In this document: positions 10,516-22,112 of the stretch, piece after piece
Position numbering within the stretch: position 1 is the stretch's first letter
Layout: each line of letters opens with the position of its first letter
The notes under the pieces: generated by a model
The model's database searches: none
Told to the model about the DNA's origin: nothing
The model's input: only the letters and a program-made list of their open reading frames with translations
Position numbers and translations under genes: made by a program
DNA from: Diploscapter coronatus
Taxonomy: Eukaryota; Nematoda; Chromadorea; Rhabditida; Rhabditidae
Reading direction: 5' to 3'
NCBI GenBank assembly: GCA_964036155.1
Contig: OZ038423.1
Location: 72,741,249 to 72,805,248, forward strand
DNA: 64,000 bases

Positions 10516-11920
10516 TCAATCGACTGTTTGGAATATGTTCATTCTAAAAATCTCATAAGATGATCGAAAAGCATCGACTCTCACCGTTCGTGGTTCCTGA
10601 TAGGCTTCATTGAAGAATTCGTTGGCCCATTGCCTATTTTCATCCTCTCGAATATACGGATGTCGTATATTTATTTCATGATTCGGATTATTATAACTCA
10701 ATTCCGGCAATTCTAAAAATTTGATTTCATTGTTAAAATCTATCTGCCAGTTTATATTTTTTAGGTTTATGAAAAATCCTCGACTAACCAACAGAAGAAT
10801 GACTGATCAATCTTTTCCAGCGCGCAGCTCCAAGTACCCACTTAGTTTGAGATCTAAAAACATAATTAAAGCAAATTCTTAGAGCTGTTCTCGGTGTTCG
10901 AATCGGGAGCGAAAAGTGATATAAAAATAGATTTGCAAAATTTCATTAGAAGAAAAGAGTAAAGTCGATTTTAAAGGTATCAAAATCATCGTGCCCCTAG
11001 ACTTAATAAATCTCAAATTATAATCAGGAATTTATTTAAAAAAAGAATAGTTTGACTTACTTCTTCCATCGCTTGCAGAAAACCACAACAATAATTGCGA
11101 TAAATATGAAAGCGAAGATAAAGGCTAAAACTGAAGTATGTGATTGCTGCGTTCCACTATTATCGGAATTGGGTGATATCGATGTGGAATCAGTTTCGTT
11201 TAACTGAAAATATAATAAATCGTCTTTCGACCAAAATTCCATTTTCTATAACTTATCAAATATTTTGGTAGATTTCTGACTTTATTACGAAAATCTTATT
11301 AAAACACAAGACGGGTTTTATATTTTTACATAATTTTTCTTGAATGATCTTGTTAGAAATAGTTATTTTTAAAACGGTCGGCGGGATCTATTCGCGGCGG
11401 TGAAAGGAAGGTGAAATTATAAGCTTTTACCCAAATCCAGTTATGGGTAGCTCTGGGCATAGATAGGGGTAAGGATTTGGTATCGCTACTCACTACTATG
11501 GGAGAAACTTGAAACTTTCCCTTTATAAAGCCAGGCCCTACCCCCTATCTGTGCCCTGAGACATCCATAAAAGAAAAATGAGTAGAAGCACATTTTCACA
11601 TCGCTCCCATCGTCGGGAATAAGATTCCGCTGATCGTTTTCAAAAATAACAGGATTATTCAAGCAAAATGGTGTATAACATAAGACCGCTCTGTACCATT
11701 GAAGAAATCAAATAATTAGTGCCTTCATCACTTAGACTCGAAGTGATATTGCATGTTGACGTGCCATTGCAAGAGCTAAAATTAATAAAATATTAAAATT
11801 TAGGGAAAAATGCACATTATAAGTATCTTACCTATCAGAAATTGTGTTATTATTGTTAGAAGTGATTATATTACTGGTAGAATTGGTGGAATTTAATAAA
11901 TCTACCACATTTTGAGCCAT
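10516..11920 (-). CDS. Single-pass membrane protein of unknown function
   Basis: I do not recognise this protein. Five exons (11920-11832, 11775-11697, 11203-11061, 10853-10789, 10712-10516) join in perfect phase to 190 residues. There is no N-terminal signal peptide. The first 90 residues are Asn/Ser/Thr-rich with many N-glycosylation sequons (NST, NGT, NIT, NET), so the N-terminus is probably outside the cell. One membrane helix follows (VLAFIFAFIFIAIIVVVF), then a stop-transfer CKRWKK. The cytoplasmic tail of about 100 residues includes the hydrophilic stretch ENRQWANEFFNEAYQEPRTV. The 493-base second intron contains a foldback element. It lies between two members of the cysteine-rich family, but no shared domain is visible. 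Confidence 0.7.
11438..11577. repeat. Foldback repeat in an intron
   Basis: Imperfect inverted arms: TTATGGGTAGCTCTGGGCAT then AGATAGGGG (about 11440-11470), and in reverse CCCCTATCTGTGCCCTGAGA with CATCCATAAAA (about 11540-11571). It has no coding capacity, and its arms do not resemble the 7.0 kb element. Confidence 0.65.
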
Positions 11921-12810
11921 AATTTATATTTATAAATTAGAAAATAATCAATATCTGCAGAAAATAGAAATTCTCTAAAAAATCAGTTTCAATCGTCTGA
12001 AATTCAATATGGAAGAAAATGACTCATTCATAAGACCGTCTCTTATATATTTTCACACAAGGAATCATTTACTAAAAAGTAAAACAACAAAACTGGGAAA
12101 ACTTATTTAGTATTAGTAATCAGATGTACTGCAATAGTCCAAAATTACTTGGAATAATACTAATCTTACTAATTGAAAGAGTTTATGAGGTAAACTTGAA
12201 TCATTTTGCTGATCTTATCGACATTTTCGAAGAAATCATCTTGTTCGTTCCATGAGATAACGAACCCATAACATCATTTGAAGATAATATCGCGACATAG
12301 TAGGCGTAAAATGAAATAGATTTCATCAATGTATGTTTTTTTCAATTTGAGTTAACCTGAGACATTAGTAAAATTTAAAGTGTAAAAAATTTCGTGGATG
12401 CTTGTAAATTAAATTTATAATACTCACAAGAGAAAGTTGATTTTGTTAATTGTTAGTCATTTAAATCTGGCAATAGATATTTCACAAGTTATATCCTTTA
12501 GAACAAAAACTTGATATTACTAATGTGTGATAGCTTCCACTAGAGATGAGTATTTTAAAGACTGCACTTGTAGAATATTTTCAACATAAGACTTCATTTG
12601 CAATTTAAAAAAAAAATTTGTTCAGATACTCATAATATTTTTGTTATATTGATTTGGAGAATTGTAAAGTCTATTCATGCGTTAATTCATAAGCTTCTTT
12701 GAATTTCTCTAGTGTTAAGCAATGTTTCGAATAAATGCAGCAATTTATCGATGAACATCTTATAATTCGAAATTTTGGTAGCCTTATTTTTCTAAATTCA
12801 AACCATAAAA
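11921..12810. other. Intergenic region between divergent genes
   Basis: About 890 AT-rich bases between the membrane orphan (-) and paralogue C (+). The two genes are divergent, so this stretch should hold both promoters. I saw no coding exon and no specific motif I would defend. Confidence 0.5.
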
Positions 12811-13948
12811 ATGTCAGATTCCCCATCAGAAAAGTGCGCCAGAGCAATTACTTGGATAATTCTTATAATATTGTGTGTAGGTCTAGTTGCTTTGATCGTA
12901 TTAATTTATCTAGCAATAACTGATTATGAGGTCAGTACTTTGTCGAATTTGAAAAGAAAGAATACTTTCAGAGATCATTGCAAAAATCTGATAAGAGTTC
13001 GAATAATGCTTTTGCTATTCGCCTCACCGACGACAGGCTGGAACTCAATTTCAATGAAAGAAAGGGTGGTTTCGACGATGAAGGTATGAGATAAATTGTC
13101 AATAGTTTTCAGAAAGATAATATTTTGAAAATATTGATGAGCTCTAGGAATTAAAATATGTTGCTCCTTCTAACTTTATCATCTGCGATAATCAACGAGA
13201 GATTTTAGCGAAATGCAAGAATTGTTCGTCGATATTTGGAGCGGACTACGACGATTGGCAAAATTGGAATGGGACTTCGTGCGAGGATGGAGACCCCAAT
13301 GCAGGGGAACTTTTCAATCCTGACATTTATTATTACACGAATGATAGGATTTGTCATGCATTTGTAGGGTAATCGCTTATTTTGATACTATGATCACCAG
13401 TTAAGCAGATTACTTTATCCGAAAATCAACTTTGTTCAGAATGTGAAGAGGAAAATGTAACGAATATCATCAAAATATTATGAGTGTAGGGCGATTCTAA
13501 ACAAAATTTAGCGGTGAATCTCCGTAAATCTTGCTATAAATTAGTCCACTTGCGTTAAAAATTATCCCGGATTGAAAAATGATCAAAAATATGAACCTGT
13601 GAAGACAAGCTGGAAAGTAGTTGCATCGTTGCAATAAGGAATAGTAAAGAAAGAGAGCTCTTCCCTATCAAGCCCTATACTATTTTGCATGCAACGATGC
13701 TACGATGCGACTACTTTTCCAAATTGTCTTTGTGAATAACTAGGTACTTTTCGATTATAATATTTTTCAGTTGCAACACCACGAAATTCAGTAAGATGGT
13801 CAATATTTATCGTTCTGGAGAATCATTGAAATGCAAGGCATTCAAGCCGGGTTTCATGGGTTGGCACGAGACCTGCAAAAACGGACAGTTCACCTCGACC
13901 TTGCGGGGCAGTCAATTCGTCGATATAGCTTATGCTTGTCAGATTTGA
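12811..13948 (+). CDS. Type II membrane-anchored cysteine-rich protein, paralogue C
   Basis: Four exons (12811-12930, 12972-13083, 13209-13368, 13771-13948) join in phase to 189 residues. A short cytoplasmic N-terminus (MSDSPSEKCARA) precedes one strong hydrophobic helix (ITWIILIILCVGLVALIVLI) that is not followed by a cleavage-site pattern, so it reads as a signal anchor. The ectodomain carries the same kind of cysteine pattern as its neighbours: CKNCSSIFG, TSCEDG, RICHAF, GCNTTK, ETCKNGQF and a final YACQI. Choosing the TTTTAG acceptor at 13208 rather than CTCTAG at 13147 is what keeps the frame. Function unknown; probably a surface version of the C6/DUF281-like family in this cluster. The last intron contains a foldback repeat. 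Confidence 0.75.
13596..13735. repeat. Foldback repeat in last intron of paralogue C
   Basis: The left arm GGAAAGTAGTTGCATCGTTG pairs with the right arm CATGCAACGATGCTACGATGCGACTACTTTTCC read in reverse; flanking AAGACAA/TTGTCTT segments also pair. The loop contains a second near-palindromic stretch (AGAGAGCTCTTCCC). Confidence 0.65.
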
Positions 13949-14595
13949 AAAATTCCTTTTTTAAATCAAATTCGTTCTTGAAATTGTTATTATTGGGTTT
14001 AGGTGAAAGTTGGCTTGTTAATTTTGTTTTTTCTTCGATTTCACACGAGTAAACGATTTTATGCTTGATTTACCGAGGAAAAAATCGTTTTTAATTAAAT
14101 GTTTATTTCCTGAGAAACACGTCAGAAACCGGATGATAAATTATTGAAAATTAAGAACATGTCAAATTCAGGAAGAAAATAAGAATCATCGTAAAATCTC
14201 AATAAGTATTTGAAAAAGTTCATCAGTAGTTTTTTTTGTCAAACGAGATCCAAGATTCCAAAAGTGTTTAGTCAGGATTCCTTTTTCGGATAAAATTTTT
14301 GGAAGAAGATCACAATCGAAGCAAGAAAACGGATTTCTCATGCAAAATCGCACCCGTAAATGCAATATTTGGAGTTAACAATTTCTGCCAAAATATGAGG
14401 TGAAGGACTAAATTAGCATAGTTGCGCAAATATCTTTCAAAACTATCGAAATGTTCAGAAAAGTAGCTTTGAAACAAATTTTGCGGATAAGGCGTGAGAT
14501 GAAGTAATAATTCGACGAAAACTGGCAAAATACTCAAGTACCCGAATAATATCAGTTCTGTATCAAGGAAAGAATGGTTAGTGGGGTATTCAGTG

Positions 14596-17500
14596 TCAAG
14601 GCGATTGCTGTCCGATGTTGTAATAGCGATAGCGTTGCAGGATAGAGACGACTAGCAGAGTTATGACCGTAAAGAATAGCTAAAAATTAATCTTAAAAAA
14701 AAAACTAATATTTTCATAGAATCATCATTTTCTTCATCCAAGACGTAATATCTACCATTTTAGTTGGGAAAATCAACTTTTACTATCTGGCGAACTAAAT
14801 TTGCTGCTATTTTAGACCTCTTCAAATCTTACCGATATGAATGCCACGCAAATGACGGTGAAGACAGTGACATTGATGCATAAGCTGTCATTCTCCTCAG
14901 AGACATTCGCCATTTGACACGTCGTCTCATTCGCAAACTCTGGGGACTCGTCTGATAGTTTCAAATTCATTAGTTTTACAGATTGTTTACTTACCAAATT
15001 CCGAAATCTCGATTTTCTGAGATTGCACCTCCAGAATAGGCTCTATTATCTCTTTAGCTTCTCGCCGAAATCTGAAATTAGCATAAAGGAATTAGCTAAA
15101 ATCTCTTAGAGGATATTTTGATTCGAATCAATTATGAAAAACGATTTATCAAAATTAAAAATTTAATAATCCGAGAAACTCTATGGATTCTAAAGATTAA
15201 CCTGTATCTGTTGGCTTCTGTGGATTCTTCAGGTTGTTCCGTTTGATTCGAACATTGCCTTGTCGGGCAGACATCGTTTTGTTTCGGCTGCAAAAGCAGT
15301 TCGCACTCGAAGTGAACTATCGATGAATCAACAACTCCGAACACCGTCACGTTCACTCCGACTTCGTTCTGAATTTCACAATTCCTTGCTGATTCTGTTA
15401 TGTTTGATGCGGGTAGATGAGTTTCGGTCAAATCTACATTTTTAATTCGTTGATATAGGATTCAATGGAATTGCCACGAAATATAATAGGATTTCTGTAT
15501 TTAGCTGAGCTTCTTTCCGATACACCGATGTTCGAAAAGTTATTTTGTTGACAAGATCTTTTTAAATCGAGGTTTCAGCATATCGCAGTGGTATTTGGAC
15601 GACTCCCGGACAATTTGACGCTATTTCGAAACTGACTTCCCTGCTTCTCTGCTTCAATCCTCAAACTGCCATTCTCATTATGTCAAAGTGACGCGTTGCG
15701 CGAATGATTCGACAGAATGAAGCCTCCATTACTTCGATCTCATTTTCTAATGCATTCCACACGAGAATGAGCATTTCCAGAGTTCTAATCAGGATAATGA
15801 TGAAATGTGTATCAAAATCCTTCATTTCATTTCGACTCCCAAATGATAAAAGCCACCCCACATTTGATGACCGAGCTCGTATACAATGAAAAATCAAACC
15901 AGCAATCATGGTCTTTGATTTTAAAAAATAAGTTTCATTCTTACCGGATTCAGATACGATAAATCTGGAAGAAGTTGAGGTTCCTTCGAACAGCCCTGCT
16001 CATCAATCAGCATGTATCTCACAGTTCCAGCGACTAGGGCGCAATTTCGAACATGTAAACAGGAGTTCTGAAAAATCACGTTTTTCTGGAAAGATAATTT
16101 TTAAGATAAAAAATCTAACATAAATACTCCTTACCTGGAACTGTTCGCATTTCCATTGGTGGTATACGGTTTGACCGAGAGAGACAAGCCCAACTGGGGG
16201 GCCTCCGGGAAATCGCAATATTGAATAGGCACACGTAGGCTTGGAGGGGTCTAATAATTAGTCATACACGTTTTCATTTTTATAGGAAATATATGCACAC
16301 CCTTTTCATCCTTGGTTGGCGTGCCGATCTCCAAATTCTTCGAGTTCTTTTTCTTCTGATGGAAACAGTGAAAATGGAAAAGTCGATCGTCGGAGGTAGT
16401 GAATTGGGGGTGGAACGAAACGATGAGGGAGGTGTCCAGAATTATGCCCGATGGATGAAGGGACCTATATTTGATTTTTCTTTCGAGAAAAAATGTCAGA
16501 GAAGTCCACAGATTTTAGAAAAAAATTCAAACACTTTATTTGGATCGAAGGGGTTGCATGGCATATGCAAGATCATGATAAATTCTAGAAGGTCTAAAAA
16601 TTTTGCGGTTGCTTGACTGAATTGGCCACTAAACATTTCAACCCCTTTTTACTTTTCCTCGTTTTGCATCATCTCTCATTCGTCATAACTGCTCGCTGCT
16701 ATATGCACACAAATGCATGTATTCGATGACTACTTTTACTCTTTACTTTTCCTTTCTCTTTGACTTTTCATTTTCTTTTCCTTTCCATTTTTGTCTTTCC
16801 TCCTGGTTTACAAACCCTTTCGAGCGAGTAATTTAACGCTAGATTTCCGCAGAAATAAACAACTGAAGAATGATGGATACGCAAATGAATTACGAGGGAA
16901 AATCCAATCAAACTCGGAGTTGTAGGATATGCGAGCTTTCATTGAGTACAAAATTGGAAAAAATAAAATGAGAAAAATTACCTTCGCCTTGGAACGCCAC
17001 ACTCCTCGTGTGGGACTAATACTTCAATTTGGTTATTTGTTACCAGCATCTAAATATCTATAATTTGCCAAATCATCGTGGTTATATTTTAAAATGGCAA
17101 CTAATTTAGAAATAGAATATCTAGTGATACCGATCGAATTATTGTTCTATCGCTCGTAAAAATATCGATTGTTCCATAAACTAATCATTTTTTTAAAAAA
17201 GATCTAACCTGTGAGCAAGTTTTAGAGGCGGTGAATCGCGTACTGACATGACCCGTGAACGTTTTGTTCGTCTTGAATTTTATGTAGATTGCGTCCGCTG
17301 CACAGCTATAAATTAATTGATGGGAAAGATCGATTAGTAGAAAATAAATGTTGTAGATTTACACATCTTTTGTGCTAAATTAACAAATTTTCAATATACT
17401 ACAATGCAAAGTTTAACTTTCCATAATTTAACTTATTTTGTCTCAGATCTGACCTAACAATATTCGACATTTTTCATGAATAATTCTAATAGTGTCATAA

Positions 17501-18913
17501 TGCGATTAGCGGTCCCTAATTATTTTGCTAATTAGCACCCGACTCCTTGAGAGAGCCAAATTAGGCAAGCAGAAAGGCAGAATTTGAGCAGCCATGTGTC
17601 AAGTGAGACACGTTATTCTAATTTCTCTTCCTCTATTCTATTTTTTCGCCTTTCATATCCGTTCAGAATGTCTCTATTAGAGTGCTATTAGCAGCATTTC
17701 CCTTACTCTCCCATTTTCTTTCATTTTTCCTTTCAAAATCCTCACAATGAGCTCTTGACAAATCCCGAGCTACTTTGTTATTTTCAAGATCCGCAAAATA
17801 GCTAGCAGAAGCGCATGAAAATGATTGGAAATGATGTGAATTTTCTTCAGACTTGAAAAGTTGTCGCAATGTGAACAAATCATGAGACTGTAGAAAAGTG
17901 TTGTAAAATTAGCACTTTGAGCGAAATAAATATGATCAAGTTTTTTTTTTCTTTATTCTAATTTATCAAATTATGGTAAGTCGGATAAAACTTGGATAGT
18001 TTTTACAAATTTTCCTTTTTTCTATTTTATATAAACATCTAATAGCCGAATATTCTGACTCATCTCAGTTTTACCCACCGTGGATGCGTCAAAACAGACG
18101 AAATCTGAGAGCTGTTGAGGGATGAAGGGTGCTTGAAAATGGTCAGAAAGGGCTAGAAATGAGCAGAAGAAGAGTAATTAACGGGACAAAGAGCGCGTGT
18201 AATGGGAAATATGTAGAAATCGCCATCATGAAGTGAGCTTTCACAGTAAAATATCGCGATAGCTGGAGACAACTGACACAAATTTCTGAATTTTCATTAT
18301 TCCGCCATTCTCACAATATATTCTATCTTCTGCCATATTCATCGCAATTATCCTGCAGTTCGTTCTCTTTCCTTCGCATGGTTCATAGGTTAATAATGCC
18401 GCACTTCATCGTTATACCCTCACTCCAAAATGAGCTATCGGCTCAACTTCATATTGAGGCGGCAAATATATGCATAAAGAGACGAGGAAAGGAGGATTGG
18501 CTACTTGGATCGGAAAATCTCGGATATCTCATAAAATAAAAATAGGCAATTCTGAGAGCTGAGAATGCGTCCAGAAAGGCTATCATTTGGCAGAGTTGTT
18601 TGCATAAAGAATAATAAAGCAGAATCAAAACTGGAAAAGAGTAGGAATGAGCACTTTACTATTTGGTGAAGAACTACTTATAGGAAATATTGAAATTGAT
18701 CAGTGGTAAAATAATGTTACTTCATGAAAATCGACTTATTAGATATCCAAAAAAAAACTTGTAGCCAAAAATCACTCACTTGATATACGGTTCCCCAACG
18801 ACAAAATTCGGTCCATCATCATCATTTCCAAATCCGTAAGCTAGTCGAAATATCGTTAATAAATATAAAGCAGCTGTGGTCCGCCACCGAAATCGGACCG
18901 GTAGCCAGTCCAT
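14596..18913 (-). CDS. ZP-domain (cuticlin-like) transmembrane protein
   Basis: ZP-domain proteins polymerise into extracellular matrices; nematode members include cuticlins of the cuticle. Ten phase-consistent exons (18913-18780, 17305-17209, 17049-16982, 16464-16301, 16250-16135, 16067-15945, 15368-15202, 15071-14995, 14951-14833, 14679-14596) give 382 residues. The start MDWLPVRFRWRTTAALYLLT is a signal peptide. The ZP-N half reads CAADAIYIKFKTNKTF, IEVLVPHEECGVPRR and LIVSFHPQFTT; the ZP-C half reads GQTVYHQWKCEQF, CLHVRNCALV, LIDEQGCSKEPQLL and IVHFECELLL to CPTRQC. A basic stretch (FRRE) could be the cleavage site. The C-terminal membrane segment runs NVTVFTVICVAFISLFFTVI, with a short tail RYRYYNIGQQSP. 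The 1.47 kb first intron may hold regulatory sites. Confidence 0.92.
17496..17545. promoter_or_regulatory. Homeodomain-type motif cluster in first intron of the ZP gene
   Basis: Three core motifs occur within 40 bases: GATTAGC, CTAATTATT and GCTAATTAGC, the last two arranged as a near-palindrome. TAATTA/ATTAG cores are typical homeodomain targets. Whether they are used cannot be told from sequence. Confidence 0.3.
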
Positions 18914-21900
18914 AGAAAATTATTCGTGGAATCCCTTCTCTTCTCTTTGAATTTTCGTATTTTCAGCCTGAAATCGGCTAATTTTATGCGATGAACAAGT
19001 CATTTATCATCGTAACGAAAGATGCGTAATGAAACAGGATCTATGTCTAGTAAACGTGATGAAAAGCAGTCAATATTTTGTCGTTTAGAGTGAAGATAAT
19101 TTCTACCAGAGATGTCAAATTCGAGTTCGAAGTCTGACAATGAATAAGAAAATTTAGAACTTAACTTCGAAAGCCTATGATGCTTATGGCAAGGAATATT
19201 CGCCTAACATAGAAAGTTCAAGTTGCTCAAAAGTTGTAGAGCAATAGAGTTTTCGTACATTGGCGAAAATAACTTGGAGTCTTTTGATAATTACCTAACT
19301 CATTGTCCTTATTATGAACAGAAAAGCAACGAAGCAACCAAGCGAAAAGGTCAAATCTCAGAAGAAGTGGCAGTATTTCTTCAAAAATAATGAACGGTAA
19401 TTTCAGCAGGGGAAATTAAAATGACAGTGAAAATTGTTGAAATTGAAATGGGAAAAATCATATTTTTGTTAGAACCTTGAAAAATGTGGCATGAGAAATA
19501 ATATTATTTCATCATCAAAAATATTTATCGAAAATTGTTTAAATTTTCACAAAAATATCCTCTACAGAAAATTAGTAGAAATTTTGGACACTTTTACGAC
19601 AAAAATACTTGACTCGTAAAATTAGGCGCAAAAATATGAGAGGCATGGAAATCCGAGCCCAAAAATGGACAAAAGGAACTGGGGGAGGAGGAAAAGCTGG
19701 GTGAAAAGAGAGGGAAGGAAAGAATAATGAAGTGGGGAAGAGGTTAGGGAAGTGAAGGAGAGAATTGAAAACAAGAAACAAATAGTTTTGTTGCCAACTT
19801 CTATATTTTACTCTTTCGAGTCTCTTCATAATTCTTTCGTTTTGTTTCCCCTCTCTCAAGATTTCTCCAACTATTTCTATGCTCCCTTTGCTTCCTTTCC
19901 GTCTCTTCATACACCTAAACTATTTTTCCTCTTTGAGCTATTCAACTATGCGTGCCGCTCTGCTTGTGGCATGCCATCAGAGTAGGGAGAAATCTGACTG
20001 TCTTTGCAAGACAACGAGAGACACTCTTCAATTATGACTATGAGCAAATTAGATGCTTGCAAATTTGAACACTACGACAATTATATTACTTGAGTAATGC
20101 ACATTTGCATTTGAAGTTGATTAGTTATTGTAAAAGATGTCATAATAAAAAATTCGGTTGTATTGATTCAAAAGTAGAGAATTTGGGCGATTTGGTAATT
20201 CTGATAACTGTCCAGAGGTTTAAAGATTTTTTTAAAAATATAGTTCGGTCTAATATAACAAAATTTAAAGAAAACAAGTTAGTTGTCACAATTAGAAGAG
20301 GAACTTGAAAAATGGCTGGAATAAACAAATGCCTGCTAAATTTCAGTTTATATTCAAGGAAATGACGGTGAGAAGAATTCCGTGAAATTTTTCTAATCCA
20401 TCTATAAGACTGACCCTTATATGAGAATTCTCAAGGAAACCCTTCTGCTGGCCACTGTGACCAATGTATCTGCTCGATTCGCCTTTTATAAACAGAAACA
20501 GCTAAACGAATTATTATTAACAAAATGCACAGGCCCGTGGTGTGGTTTTGCCAGAAGAGTTGCAGGGAATTATTTGCTTGGCAGAAAAAAGACACTACTA
20601 GAATTCGCGCCTTCGGATTATGTGCATTTTTGATGATTTGTAGCGCAGTACAATTATTTTTGGTATTGCAGAGAAATTGAAAAGATTAGTTGACAATTAT
20701 CAAAACGAAGTAAAATTTAACATTTCAGCAAAAAATAAAAATAAAAAGCTAGGCATCGAAAGATTATTATGTCAAGATAAATTATTTTAGCATGAAAGAA
20801 CAAATATTAAGTTAGGAATTTATAGGAAAAATGTTCAAAAGATACAAAAGTTCTCGAGTTTGAATGAAATTAAAAACCGAGATGTAGAATTGTTCAGAAG
20901 TCTGACATGATACATGATGCATGACTGCATGTTCGTTTTGGTTCGCGATTGTCTGCTCGTGCGTCTTTTTGAGCCATGCAGAAATGCCCCTAGGAAGCAT
21001 TAGCCCACTGCTCCTTTACTGCTTGCATCAAAGACACCCATCTCGTTGCTCACATTGCATGAAACATTCATGATACTGCATAGAATAAGTAAGAGGGGGG
21101 AGATAGTGACACGGGTTGGGAAATCCGAAAATTTATGCTAATTAGTTTAATCGAACGTTTAGAAATCATAGATTTAGAAAATGTTAAATGTTTATTCACA
21201 TATATGTGAAAACAGAGAGGTCATTTTTGACAGTTGAAGATTTGCAGATTAAAAATTTAGATAAATATGTACAAATGTTATCTGACATTCTGAAATTTCT
21301 CCACGAAAATGACCACTGAATCAAAAACGTTTAATGCTGGAATAATAATGAGGAGGAAAGCGAGCAGTGAAGAGTCGAAGAGGAGAGGCTCTTCTAGTGG
21401 TCAGCACCACAGGGCAAAAGGCAGGGCAATTCTATATTTCGCGAAATAAGCTCTCATTTGAGAAGAGTCGATTATAGAAATGAGACAGGGAAATGAGAGA
21501 AAGAGAACCCGATTTGTGGAAGAATTGAAATAGCTGCGGATACTTGTTTAAAAATTTGAAAGAAAGAATTTGATTTGAGAACAAAAGAAATGAAGTCAAT
21601 GGGAGGAAATTCTACGCGCTCATTTTACTGATCTCAGAATTAGTAGAGCGAGCCCATAAGCAGTGTGTAAAACGATAAAAGCAACGAAGAAAGGAGAATC
21701 ACTTACTGGAATTCCCTTTGTTCTCAGGATTTCAGATATTAAGAAAATTAGTTAGAAACCAAGATCAATCTTCATTTGATCATTTAGAGATCGTATGGTA
21801 TTGATATATGCAAAATATAGCAAGCAGGAAATAAGACGATTTTGCCCAGTTTCACGATTCGGAACTCTCAAAACATTGACTACTAGATAAACTTTGTTCC

Positions 21901-22098
21901 AATAGCTGTAATTCACTAAACTGCTTGAACACCAATTTCCAAAATTAGAAAGGTTGTTTCAATCTGCAAAATGACCATAAGTATGGAATTATTGAATTTA
22001 GCAAATGACAATAAAGGGATTGTTTCGAATTACGCAAATGAGCATAGAAATGGAAGTGAGAATGTGAACCTGGCAGGAGGGAGTGCCTATGGAAAGAA

Positions 22099-22112
22099 TG
22101 AGAGAGAGAGAG
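22099..22112 (+). repeat. (GA)n microsatellite
   Basis: A run of seven GA units within a longer purine-rich stretch. Confidence 0.8.

Noticed and set aside
13148..13208. Start of the third exon of paralogue C at 13,148 (CTCTAG acceptor)
   Set aside because: Puts the cysteine domain out of frame; the TTTTAG at 13,208 resolves it.
15369..15433. Extending the ZP exon to an acceptor at 15,434
   Set aside because: Open, but out of phase with the preceding exon; the acceptor at 15,369 keeps both phase and ZP homology.
20421..20633. 70-codon open frame on + with a hydrophobic start (MRILKETLLLATVT)
   Set aside because: Looked like a possible secreted peptide, but no promoter, splice sites or cysteine pattern support it.
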